Below are positions 23,167 through 29,435 of a DNA stretch of 30,039 bases, one piece after another. Every line of letters starts with the position of its first letter. Within the stretch, counting starts at the first letter, position 1. The translations under genes were made by a program, and so were the position numbers. The stretch is from Gammaproteobacteria bacterium (GTDB lineage: Bacteria > Pseudomonadota > Gammaproteobacteria > Steroidobacterales > Steroidobacteraceae), in contig VBNP01000117.1 of the NCBI GenBank assembly GCA_005877965.1, forward strand, positions 1-30,039, written 5' to 3'. The notes under the pieces are model-generated. The model did no database searches. It saw nothing but the letters and a program-made list of their open reading frames with translations, and had not been told where the DNA came from.

Positions 23167-25291
23167 TCATCTGATTAATCCGGAGCGTGATTGCTCTGCC
23201 TGCGCGAGGAGTTGCCGGAAGCGCGCGTCGCTGCGCAGGCTCTCGAAATCAGGCGCCGCGCGCACCAGCTGCGCGGGGTATCCAAGTTGCAGTGCACGGC
23301 TCAGGGCAGCGATCGCGGCGGCGGAGTCGTGCCGTTCGAGCGCGATGAGTGCGGCGTAGTAGTGCACGAACACGTCCTCGGAGCCGAGCGCCAGCGCGCG
23401 CTCGGCGTAGCGCTGGGCGCGATCGCTGTCCGCGACGCGGGCGCTGTAGTAGGCGAGCTGCATCCAGGTCACCGCGTCTTTGGGGTTCACCTCGAGGCTG
23501 CGTTGCGCGAGCGCAATGGCGCGGCGGTAGTCGCTCTGCGCCTGGGCGCGGCCGGCGTCGGTCTGCCAGAGTGCGTCCGCCAGGTTGCCCCACACGCGGT
23601 GATCCTCGCCGGCGATCTCGGTGGCGCGCGAGAACATGCGCGCCGCGTCGGCGTAACGCCCGAGAAAGTAATACACGGTGCCGGAGTTGGAGTACGCGCT
23701 GCGCGTCGGCTCCAGCGCCAGCGAGCGCTCGAACGCCGTCGCCGCTCCCTGGAAGTCACCGTTCATCTCGAGCGCGGCCCCCAGGTTGTTGAAGGCCAGC
23801 GGACTGGCGGGAATGAGTTCGGTGACGCGCCGATAGGTCGCCGCCGCCGCGCCGGAGCGGCCGTGCCGAAACAGGAAATTGCCGAGCGCCGTCTGTGCGG
23901 CCCAGTAGGTCGGCTCGACGTCGACCGCCTGGCGGTAGGAATGCTCAGCCTCGGCGATGCGCTGCTGCCCGTCGTAGGCTTCACCCAGGCCCACGTAACC
24001 GTCGGCATCGCCCGGGTCGGCGCCGATCGCGCTGCGAAAGACCGCCTGCGCCTGGAGGTTGCGTCCACTGACCAGGTACAGATGGCCGAGGGCGGCGGAG
24101 ACCTCCCGCAGCGAATCATCGAGCTTCAGCGCCTTTCCGCAGGCTGCTTCGGCCTGGGTCACGAGCGCGGCATCGCGTGTCTGGTCGTAACCCATGGCGT
24201 AGCGCTGGCACACCCCGGCGTACGCCAGCGCAAACTTCGGATCCTGAGCGAGCGCCTGGTGGAAGCTCTCGCCGGCCTCCTCGAGCTGCGTGACGCCGGC
24301 CGGTCCGTGCAGCTTCGCGAGCCCGGCGAGATACAGGTCGAACGCAGCCAAATGGGTGGTCGGAGGCTGGGCCACCCGTTGCGCGAGCTCGCTCGATAAC
24401 ACGAGCCAGCAGGTCCTGCCAGGTGCGATCGTAGGTCTGCGACCAGACGTTGTAGCCGGAACCGGCGTCGATCAGCTGGGCCGTTACGCGCAGGTGATCG
24501 CCTTCGCGGCGCACGCTGCCCTCGAGTATGTGGCGCACCCCGAGCGTCTGGGCGATGGTGTGTACGTCGGCGCGCCGGTCTTTGAATGCAAACGCCGAGG
24601 TGCGCGCGGCGACGCGCAGTCCGCGGATGCGCGCCAGCCTCGCGGACAACTCCTGCGCGAGTCCGTCGCCGAGATACGCATTGCCACCCGCCGGGCTCAT
24701 GTCGATGAGGGGCAGCACGGCAATGGTCCGGGGCGGCTGCACGACCACCGATCCGGGTGCGCCGGGGGAGAGCTCGGCAGGCGCCGGGCCACGCAGGTAA
24801 CGGCTGATGGCCCATGGCGCAGCAAGCAGCAGCGCTACGGCCAATATCCCGCCCAGCCACCCGAGCACCGGCGGTCTGGCGGCAGCGCCGGCCGCCTCGA
24901 TTGGCGCATCCGGCCCCTCCGCGGGCGATGAACGGCGCCGGTCCGCCAGCGGCCTGACGGTGGCCACCATGCGATAGCCGCGGCCACGCACGCCGGCGAT
25001 GTAGCGCGGCGCATGCGGGTCATCGCCCAGAGCGTCACGCACCAGCTTCACGCGCTGGCTGATGGTCTCGGGTGTAATGACCAGGCCCGTCCACACGCGT
25101 TCGGTGAGCTGATCGAAGGTAACCAGGTCGGGGGCGGCGCGTGCGAGGGTGACCAGCAGCTCGAACGAGAGGTGCGGCAGGGGAATGTCGTTTCCGGCGC
25201 GTGTAACGCGCTGCTGGCCGAGATCAATGATCAGATCGTCGACCTGGTACCGCGTCGCCGGGCTTGTCGCGGCTGGTGTGTTGTTTTCCAT
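23167..25291 (-). pseudogene. Frameshifted CadC-like winged-helix/TPR regulator
   Basis: Two overlapping frames together make one protein of a known layout. The 5' part (from ATG 25291) has an OmpR/CadC-type winged helix (RYQVDDLIIDLGQQRV, then SQRVKLVRDALGDDPHAPRYI), one transmembrane helix (LGWLGGILAVALLLAAPWAI) and a TolB/FlgO-like domain (TIAVLPLIDMSPAGGNAYLGDGL cut short here, LRVTAQLIDAGSGYNVWSQTYD). At RTWQDLL (about 24399-24410) this frame turns into unrelated sequence, while another frame picks up with VLSSELAQRVAQ and runs through about eight TPR-like repeats to 23167. Relatives usually have an AVQDEIA-like helix at this point; it is missing, so a small deletion is likely. Membrane-bound regulators of this type control neighbouring genes; the neighbour is urcA. 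Confidence 0.8.
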
Positions 25292-25386
25292 ACCCGGCGC
25301 CATTCTCCGGGTGGGGGACGTACTGCGCGGGTTCGTCCGCCCGATCTTACGCCGGAACGCGCCACGGCGCGCTGCCGGCCAGCCGC

Positions 25387-25421
25387 CGCACCCACCCGGC
25401 CCGACAGGCCGGGTGGGTGCG
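25387..25421 (-). terminator. Strong hairpin after urcA
   Basis: A perfect 15-bp stem: CGCACCCACCCGGCC (25387-25401) pairs with GGCCGGGTGGGTGCG (25407-25421) around CGACA. It lies 10 bases beyond the urcA stop. There is no T-run on either side, so termination is likely but not certain. Confidence 0.6.
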
Positions 25422-25431
25422 CGTTCAACCC

Positions 25432-25797
25432 TCACTTGCTGTTCATGGCCGTTACGCTCGACTCCTTCTTGCCGCCATGCACCGCGGTGAGCAACGGGCT
25501 GTTGACCTTGGCGACCGCATCGGCGATCGCGGCCCGGTAGCAGCTGCTCCACTGCTGATACTGCGCCACGCCGGCTTCGGGCTCGTCGCAGACGTGGTTG
25601 GCGGCGTGCTTGATGCGCAGATACAGGGCGGTCGCGCCTTCGATGGTCGACAGGTTCAGGTCGCGGTAGCTGACCGTCTCGCTGCGCACATCACTCGGGT
25701 CTGCCGCCGGCGCCTGGGTGGCGCCAAGGAGACAGGTGGTCGAGGTGAGTACTGCGGACCAGAACGATGAACGGTGAATCGACTTGACGATATTCAT
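25432..25797 (-). CDS. UrcA-family exported protein
   Basis: A 121-residue protein with an N-terminal signal peptide (MNIVKSIHRSSFWSAVLTST followed by CLLGATQAPAA, probable cleavage after AAA/APA near residue 31). The mature part has the UrcA-family pattern: a VSYRDLNLSTIEGATALYLRI helix, then one cysteine in ANHVCDEPE and one in WSSCYRAAIADAVAKV, likely to form a disulfide in the periplasm. The function of UrcA proteins is unknown. GGAGAA six bases before ATG 25797 sets the start. Four TGAAG direct repeats 10-11 bp apart lie upstream, and the broken winged-helix regulator lies downstream on the same strand. Confidence 0.85.
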   Translation of the reverse strand: MNIVKSIHRSSFWSAVLTSTTCLLGATQAPAADPSDVRSETVSYRDLNLSTIEGATALYLRIKHAANHVCDEPEAGVAQYQQWSSCYRAAIADAVAKVNSPLLTAVHGGKKESSVTAMNSK

Positions 25798-25862
25798 TGC
25801 GGTTCTCCAGGTTGGGTATTCAAGGACCGCAGGCAAGGTATGCGCGGCCGGGCCAGCTCGCA

Positions 25863-25910
25863 TGAAGGTGGCCTGAAGCCTCGTGAAGTCCTCGTGAAGC
25901 TTGCATGAGG
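25863..25910. promoter_or_regulatory. Helically phased direct repeats upstream of urcA
   Basis: TGAAG occurs at 25863, 25874, 25884 and 25895 (spacings 11, 10, 11), followed by a degenerate TGAGG at 25906. Within this, CCTCGTGAAG occurs twice (25879-25888, 25890-25899). Direct repeats of about one helical turn are the classic layout for OmpR/PhoB-type winged-helix dimers or oligomers. The array ends 66 bp upstream of the urcA start. Between 25911 and 26004 I see no gene or clear signal. Confidence 0.5.
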
Positions 25911-26004
25911 GTTCGCCGCGATCGGGCAAAAGGGCGCTCCGGGGCTGCGGGGGACCCCAGCGGCGGCCTGCGCATGCCCAGCGCGGGCGCGCGCCGCAGG
26001 CGTA

Positions 26005-26658
26005 CTAGCGGGTCTGCACGCCGTGTGCGGTGCCGACGAGCAGCACGTCTGCGGGGCGGGCCGCGAACAGTCCGACGGTCACCACGCCCGCGATCTGGTT
26101 GAGCTCACGCTCGAGCGCGACCGGATCGGAGATGCTGAGATCGTGCACGTCGAGGATGTGGTTGCCGTTGTCGGTGATGAATCCCTGGCGCCACAGCGGC
26201 CGGCCGCCACGCGCGGCGAGCTGCCGGGCGACCAGCGCGCGGGCCATGGGAATGACCTCGATCGGCAGCGGGAAGCGGCCGAGTGTGGTGACCATCTTCG
26301 TGTCGTCGATGATGCACACGAAGCGCCGCGCGGCCGCGGCGAGGATCTTCTCGCAGGTAAGGGCGCCGCCGCCGCCCTTGACCAGATGCCGGGCGGCAGT
26401 CGCCTCATCGGCGCCGTCGACGTAGAGGGGCAGCTCGCTGAGCTCGTTCAGATCGACGACCGCGACGCCTGCGGCGCGCAGCCGTGCACTGCTTGCCTGT
26501 GAGCTCGACACGGCGCTGCGCACACGAGCGGGATTGGCGGCGAGGGCCTCGATGAACAGGTTCACCGTGGAGCCGGTGCCGACGCCGATCGTGACGCCGC
26601 TGGGCACCAGTTCCAGCGCCGCCAGCGCCGCACGCCGCTTGTTTGCCTCAGCATCCAT
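26005..26658 (-). CDS. rpiA: Ribose-5-phosphate isomerase A
   Basis: Interconverts ribose-5-phosphate and ribulose-5-phosphate in the pentose phosphate pathway. It has 217 residues (E. coli 219). Active-site segments are IGVGTGSTVNLFIEAL, SSSQASSARL, LYVDGADEATAARHLVKGGGGAL, TCEKILAAAA, IIDDTKMV and GFITDNGNHILDV. ATG 26658 is chosen with GGGGTGG just upstream; a GTG two codons earlier (26664) is also possible. It follows the lysine-rich mini-gene on the same strand, but two hairpins stand between them. Confidence 0.97.
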   Translation of the reverse strand: MDAEANKRRAALAALELVPSGVTIGVGTGSTVNLFIEALAANPARVRSAVSSSQASSARLRAAGVAVVDLNELSELPLYVDGADEATAARHLVKGGGGALTCEKILAAAARRFVCIIDDTKMVTTLGRFPLPIEVIPMARALVARQLAARGGRPLWRQGFITDNGNHILDVHDLSISDPVALERELNQIAGVVTVGLFAARPADVLLVGTAHGVQTR

Positions 26659-26690
26659 CGCCACCCCGCGCGCCGGTGACTTCCAGAAAC

Positions 26691-26721
26691 GACTGTGCCC
26701 GCGTCAGCAGCGGGCACAGTC
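26691..26721 (-). terminator. Intrinsic terminator between the Lys-rich mini-gene and rpiA
   Basis: GACTGTGCCCGC (26691-26702) pairs perfectly over 12 bp with GCGGGCACAGTC (26710-26721) around a 7-base loop. On the minus strand it is followed by GTTTCTGG. On the plus strand TTCT follows, so it may act both ways. Confidence 0.65.
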
Positions 26722-26731
26722 TTCTAATACG

Positions 26732-26761
26732 ACTCGGCGGCCACTTTCGCGACCGCCGAGT
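26732..26761 (-). terminator. Hairpin directly after the Lys-rich mini-gene
   Basis: ACTCGGCGG (26732-26740) pairs over 9 bp with CCGCCGAGT (26753-26761), with a 12-base loop. It lies six bases beyond the mini-gene stop. No T-run follows; it may protect the transcript end, with 26691-26721 doing the terminating. Confidence 0.45.
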
Positions 26762-26767
26762 TAAGGC

Positions 26768-26818
26768 CTATTTCTTCTTAGCAGCTTTCTTCTTGGCCTT
26801 CTTCTTTGCCTTCGCCAT
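26768..26818 (-). CDS. Lysine/alanine-rich 16-residue mini-protein
   Basis: The ORF reads MAKAKKKAKKKAAKKK then TAG: 10 lysines in 16 residues. Support for a real gene comes from its surroundings. There is a promoter TTGTAA-16-TATACT (26882-26855), a ribosome site GGAG about nine bases before ATG, and two hairpins right after the stop. The sequence resembles the lysine-rich tails of histone H1-like bacterial proteins, so nucleic-acid binding is a reasonable guess, but nothing shows it directly. It could instead be a leader peptide or the coding part of a small RNA of about 110-160 bases. It is far too short for standard gene calling. Confidence 0.6.
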   Translation of the reverse strand: MAKAKKKAKKKAAKKK

Positions 26819-26854
26819 GTTGGCTCTCCAATTGACGGGTTAGTCCGGGGCCCG

Positions 26855-26882
26855 AGTATATACACGCGAATCGAAATTACAA
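26855..26882 (-). promoter_or_regulatory. Sigma70-type promoter of the Lys-rich mini-gene
   Basis: On the minus strand TTGTAA (26882-26877) and TATACT (26860-26855) are 16 bases apart, in an AT-rich island that stands out in this GC-rich window. The start point would be near 26848, leaving a leader of about 30 bases. A perfect inverted repeat AGCACAC-N6-GTGTGCT (26886-26905) lies just upstream. Confidence 0.65.
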
Positions 26883-26948
26883 GCGAGCACACGGTGAAGT
26901 GTGCTAAGGCGAGCGCGCATGAGGACTCGCGCACGGCGCGCAGCACCG

Positions 26949-26973
26949 CTCTCGCGAGTCACTCGAGCGAGAG
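26949..26973 (-). terminator. Hairpin over the EVE-gene stop codon
   Basis: CTCTCGC (26949-26955) pairs with GCGAGAG (26967-26973), with a smaller inner GAGT/ACTC pairing. No T-run follows. It overlaps the stop of the EVE-domain gene and may be only a weak terminator or mRNA end structure. Confidence 0.3.
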
Positions 26974-27423
26974 GATGAACTTCCAGTGCGCGGCTTCCAC
27001 CGGCGTGATCGACAGTCGATTGCCCGGGCGCAACAGCACCATACCCTTGAGCTCCTTGCCGGCATGCGCTCGCAGTTCTTCGAGCGCGATGGTGCGCGCG
27101 AGGCGGCGCTTCAACTGCACGTCCACCATGAACCAGCGCGGATTCGCGGGGTCGCTGTCGGGATCGTAGTGGTGGTGCTTGCGATCGAAGGCGGTGGGGT
27201 CGGGGTAGCCCTGCTTCACGATCTGCATGACGGCGACGATGCCCGGCACCGCGCAGCTGGAATGGTAGAGAAACGCCTCATCGCCCCGGCGCACCTCATC
27301 CCGCAGCATGTTGCGCGCCTGAAAGTTGCGCACCCCGTCCCACGCGGTGGTGCTGCGCGGGGCGGCGGCGAGATGCTCGAGGCCGAAGGTGCCGGGCTCG
27401 GTCTTCATCAGCCAGTAGCGCAT
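26959..27423 (-). CDS. EVE domain-containing protein
   Basis: A 154-residue protein that is entirely one EVE domain, a PUA-related fold thought to bind modified bases in DNA or RNA. It starts MRYWLMKTEPGTFGLEHL, followed by TAWDGVRNFQARNMLRDEVRRGDEAFLYHSSCAVPGIVAVMQIV (broken here into its two known blocks: WDGVRNFQARNMLRD and GDEAFLYHSS), and later PRWFMVDVQLKRRLA. These are near-diagnostic for the thymocyte nuclear protein 1-like family. It overlaps the fau 3' end by 16 bases, so the two are probably translated from one transcript. Confidence 0.94.
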   Translation of the reverse strand: MRYWLMKTEPGTFGLEHLAAAPRSTTAWDGVRNFQARNMLRDEVRRGDEAFLYHSSCAVPGIVAVMQIVKQGYPDPTAFDRKHHHYDPDSDPANPRWFMVDVQLKRRLARTIALEELRAHAGKELKGMVLLRPGNRLSITPVEAAHWKFILSLE

Positions 27424-28019
27424 CGGATGATCCCCTCTTCGGTCACCACCGCATCCATCCGCACGTCGTGGGCCGCGGCCGCGATGTGCTCGAGCTGCTG
27501 GAAGCCATAGGCGAGACCCACCAGGCGCGGCGCGAACCAGGCGCTGCGCCAGCGCCGGAACGCGAAGGCGCGGTCATAGTACCCGCCGCCGGTGCCCAGG
27601 CGCAGGCCGCGACGATCGAACCCCACCAGCGGCAGGAACACCACGTCCAGCCAGCGCGCGCCGATCGTGGCCGCCGCTTCAGGCTCGGCAATCCCCAGGC
27701 GGTTACGCCGCAGCGGGCCGCGCATCTCGACGAACTGCATGGCGCGCGAAGCGCGCCGCCGGTCGATGCGCGGCAGGTAGAGGCGGCAGCCGCGCTCCCG
27801 TGCCAGCGCGATGAGCGGCGCGCTGTCGAGCTCATCGGGCAGGGCGGCATACACCGCGATACGCCAGTGCGAGCGCAGCTGCAGCGCCCGGTCGACGTTG
27901 TGCGCCACCAGGAGCGAGGCGCGCTGGCGCTCGCGCGCCGGCACGCTGCGGCGCCGGGCAATGAGGCTCGCCCGCAGTTGCCTGCGGGCGATGCCGGATG
28001 AGGATTCAGGTAGCGCCAC
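27408..28019 (-). CDS. fau: 5-formyltetrahydrofolate cyclo-ligase
   Basis: Converts 5-formyl-THF to 5,10-methenyl-THF with ATP. It has 203 residues if it starts at GTG 28019. Signatures are the basic N-terminus ARRQLRASLIARRRSV, the mid-region RLYLPRID, and the strongly conserved LVGFDRRGLRLGTGGGYYDRAF near the C-terminus (substrate and phosphate binding; shown here in two parts, FDRRGLRLG and TGGGYYDR). The frame stays open to 28154, but that part is 6S RNA sequence and not protein-like. GTG 28019 (or TTG 28025) has no good ribosome site. The zapA-6S RNA-fau order is conserved in gammaproteobacteria. Confidence 0.92.
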   Translation of the reverse strand: MALPESSSGIARRQLRASLIARRRSVPARERQRASLLVAHNVDRALQLRSHWRIAVYAALPDELDSAPLIALARERGCRLYLPRIDRRRASRAMQFVEMRGPLRRNRLGIAEPEAAATIGARWLDVVFLPLVGFDRRGLRLGTGGGYYDRAFAFRRWRSAWFAPRLVGLAYGFQQLEHIAAAAHDVRMDAVVTEEGIIRCATG

Positions 28020-28204
28020 CCGCAAGTGCCGGTGTGGACCGTTGCTCTCGAACCAGAGCAACAAGTGGGACAGGCTGCGGCACGTAAGGCTTTCCGCTCG
28101 AAGGCGGACTTGCACAGCGATGCGCGCAAGCCGGAAGTCCCGAGGGTGTTTCAATTAGGGTCCGAGGTAACCCGGTCCGCTTGTCGAACACCGCAGGCGA
28201 CGCC
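28014..28204 (-). ncRNA. ssrS: 6S RNA
   Basis: 6S RNA binds sigma70-RNA polymerase by mimicking an open promoter and lowers transcription in stationary phase. It lies in its conserved place between zapA and fau. On the minus strand the 5' part reads GTGTTCGACAAGCGGACC, close to E. coli TGTTCGCAAGCGGGCC. The middle has CTCGGGACTTCCGG and GAGCGGAAAGCCTTACG, corresponding to the E. coli CCGAGAAGCCTTAAAAC region. The ends can pair (GGTGT with ACACC; CGCC with GGCG). A -10 TACAGT (28216-28211) places the 5' end at about 28204. The 3' end is approximate. Length of about 190 fits the family. Confidence 0.85.
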
Positions 28205-28210
28205 ACGATC

Positions 28211-28216
28211 ACTGTA
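28211..28216 (-). promoter_or_regulatory. -10 box of the 6S RNA promoter
   Basis: TACAGT on the minus strand, with the predicted start about seven bases downstream at the 6S 5' end. The -35 region is weak (TTAGGC would need a 19-base spacer). Confidence 0.45.
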
Positions 28217-28266
28217 CACCAAGGATGCGTGGCGCGCCTAAGCCAAGCTGCGGGTCGCGGCCTGCG

Positions 28267-28584
28267 TCACAGCTCGAGTTGCTGACCCTTGCCAAGCGCG
28301 CCTTCGACGCGCTCGCGCAGCGCGCGCACCCGGACGCCCACGCCGCTGTCAATGCGTGACTCGCGATCCTTCACCCGCAGGAACTCGTGCGCCAGATTGA
28401 GCGCGGCCATGACGGCGATGCGGTCGAGGCCCACGACCTTGCCGCTGTCGCGGATCTCGCGCATGCGCTCGTTGAGGAACTCGGCCGCATCCAGCAGCGC
28501 CGAACGCTCCTCGTAGGGACAGCCGACCACGTATTCCTTCTCCATGATGCGGACACTCACCCGCGCCTGGTCCTGGTGGGTCAT
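28267..28584 (-). CDS. zapA: Cell division protein ZapA
   Basis: ZapA tetramers crosslink FtsZ filaments in the Z-ring. It has 105 residues. The N-terminal domain shows VSVRIMEKEYVVGCPYEERSALLDAAEFLNERM (recognisable blocks IMEKEYVVGCP and ALLDAAEFLNERMREI), then DRIAVMAALNLAHEFL, followed by a C-terminal coiled coil. ATG 28584 overlaps the stop of the upstream ZapB-like gene by four bases, so the two are co-translated from the promoter at 28818-28847. Confidence 0.96.
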   Translation of the reverse strand: MTHQDQARVSVRIMEKEYVVGCPYEERSALLDAAEFLNERMREIRDSGKVVGLDRIAVMAALNLAHEFLRVKDRESRIDSGVGVRVRALRERVEGALGKGQQLEL

Positions 28585-28811
28585 GCGCCGTGCTCCAGGG
28601 TCTTCAGGCGGCCGATCATGGCCTCCACGCGCGTGCGCACCTGCTCGTTCTTGTGCATGAGCGCGGCGCGCTCGCCGGCGAGCGACTCGTGCCGCGCCCG
28701 CAGCGCGCGATTCTCTTCCTTCAGGCGCTCGAGGATCGTGATCAGTTCTTCGATGCGTTTGGTGAGCCGGGTCAGCTCGAGATCGAGTTGTGTTCTTGTC
28801 GTCTCGCTCAT
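28581..28811 (-). CDS. ZapB-like coiled-coil protein (TIGR02449 type)
   Basis: A 76-residue protein that is almost entirely coiled coil: LDLELTRLTKRIEELITILE, then RLKEENRALRARHESLAGER. It has a leucine/isoleucine heptad pattern and no membrane segment. Small coiled-coil proteins of this type are encoded directly upstream of zapA in many non-enteric gammaproteobacteria and are thought to act with ZapA at the Z-ring, like ZapB. ATG 28811 is chosen over an upstream in-frame start at 28847 because the promoter TTGACC-18-TATAGT ends six bases before it, which rules the earlier start out and predicts a leaderless mRNA. Confidence 0.88.
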   Translation of the reverse strand: MSETTRTQLDLELTRLTKRIEELITILERLKEENRALRARHESLAGERAALMHKNEQVRTRVEAMIGRLKTLEHGA

Positions 28812-28817
28812 GCCGGG

Positions 28818-28847
28818 ACTATAGAGCCGCGCTCTTCGTACGGTCAA
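28818..28847 (-). promoter_or_regulatory. Promoter of the zapB-like/zapA operon (leaderless)
   Basis: On the minus strand TTGACC (28847-28842) and TATAGT (28823-28818) are 18 bases apart. With the last base of the -10 at position -7, +1 falls on the A of ATG 28811. There is no Shine-Dalgarno sequence between. Confidence 0.7.
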
Positions 28848-28848
28848 T

Positions 28849-28854
28849 TATAAT
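28849..28854 (+). promoter_or_regulatory. -10 box of ygfB
   Basis: A perfect TATAAT, 11 bases before the ygfB ATG at 28866, giving a predicted leader of about five bases. No good -35 is seen at the right distance. It sits back to back with the zapB-like promoter, whose -35 lies 1 base away. Confidence 0.5.
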
Positions 28855-28865
28855 GAGCCCCGCGC

Positions 28866-29423
28866 ATGAATCAGCCCGACTACACCCACATCCAGCAACT
28901 GCTGGCGCAGGTACGCTCGCACGCCGACGCGGCCGAGGCGCACGGCACGCTTGCCGGTTGCCTGTGTGGCGCGGGCGGCTACCGCTTCGAGGACTGGCTG
29001 CGCGAGATCCTGCCCGAGGGGCGCGCGGAGCCTGCCGCGGCGGCCAGCCTGCACGCGCTGTATGCGGCGACTGCAGACGCCCTGCTGCAGCCTGACATGG
29101 AGTTCGAACTCCTGCTGCCCGAGGACGGGCAATCGATCGATGCGCGCACCGCGGCGTTGGCCGAGTGGTGCCAGGGATTTCTCTACGGCCTGGGCGCCGG
29201 TGCCATCCCCGACGCCGGCGGACTCCCGGGGGAGGTTGGTGAGATCGTGCGCGACTTCGCCGAGATCGCGCGCGCCGACGTCGACGCCCGGCAGGGAGAG
29301 GAGTCTAACGAGAGCGCCTACGCGGAGCTGGTGGAATTCGTGCGGGTGGGCGTACAGCTGCTGTTCGAGGAGCTGGCCGCCGCCCGCCGGACGCCGGCGC
29401 CGTCCGCGGCTCCCCTGCACTGA
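28866..29423 (+). CDS. ygfB: UPF0149/YgfB family protein
   Basis: A 185-residue helical protein of the YgfB/UPF0149 family. Signatures are AEAHGTLAGCLCGAGG near residue 25, DMEFELLLPEDGQSI, and WCQGFLYGLGAG with EIVRDFAEIARAD. In Pseudomonas aeruginosa YgfB affects ampDh3 expression; in most species the role is unknown. The divergent pairing with zapA and linkage to pepP are conserved in gammaproteobacteria. There is no ribosome site; a TATAAT lies 11 bases before the ATG. Confidence 0.95.
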   Translation: MNQPDYTHIQQLLAQVRSHADAAEAHGTLAGCLCGAGGYRFEDWLREILPEGRAEPAAAASLHALYAATADALLQPDMEFELLLPEDGQSIDARTAALAEWCQGFLYGLGAGAIPDAGGLPGEVGEIVRDFAEIARADVDARQGEESNESAYAELVEFVRVGVQLLFEELAAARRTPAPSAAPLH

Positions 29424-29435
29424 AGGGCGCGGCTC

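Noticed and set aside
23191..24399. 402-codon plus-strand frame opposite the TPR part of the broken regulator
   Set aside because: Considered because the minus-strand gene is frameshifted, but its composition is shadow-like and the TPR repeats on the minus strand are convincing.
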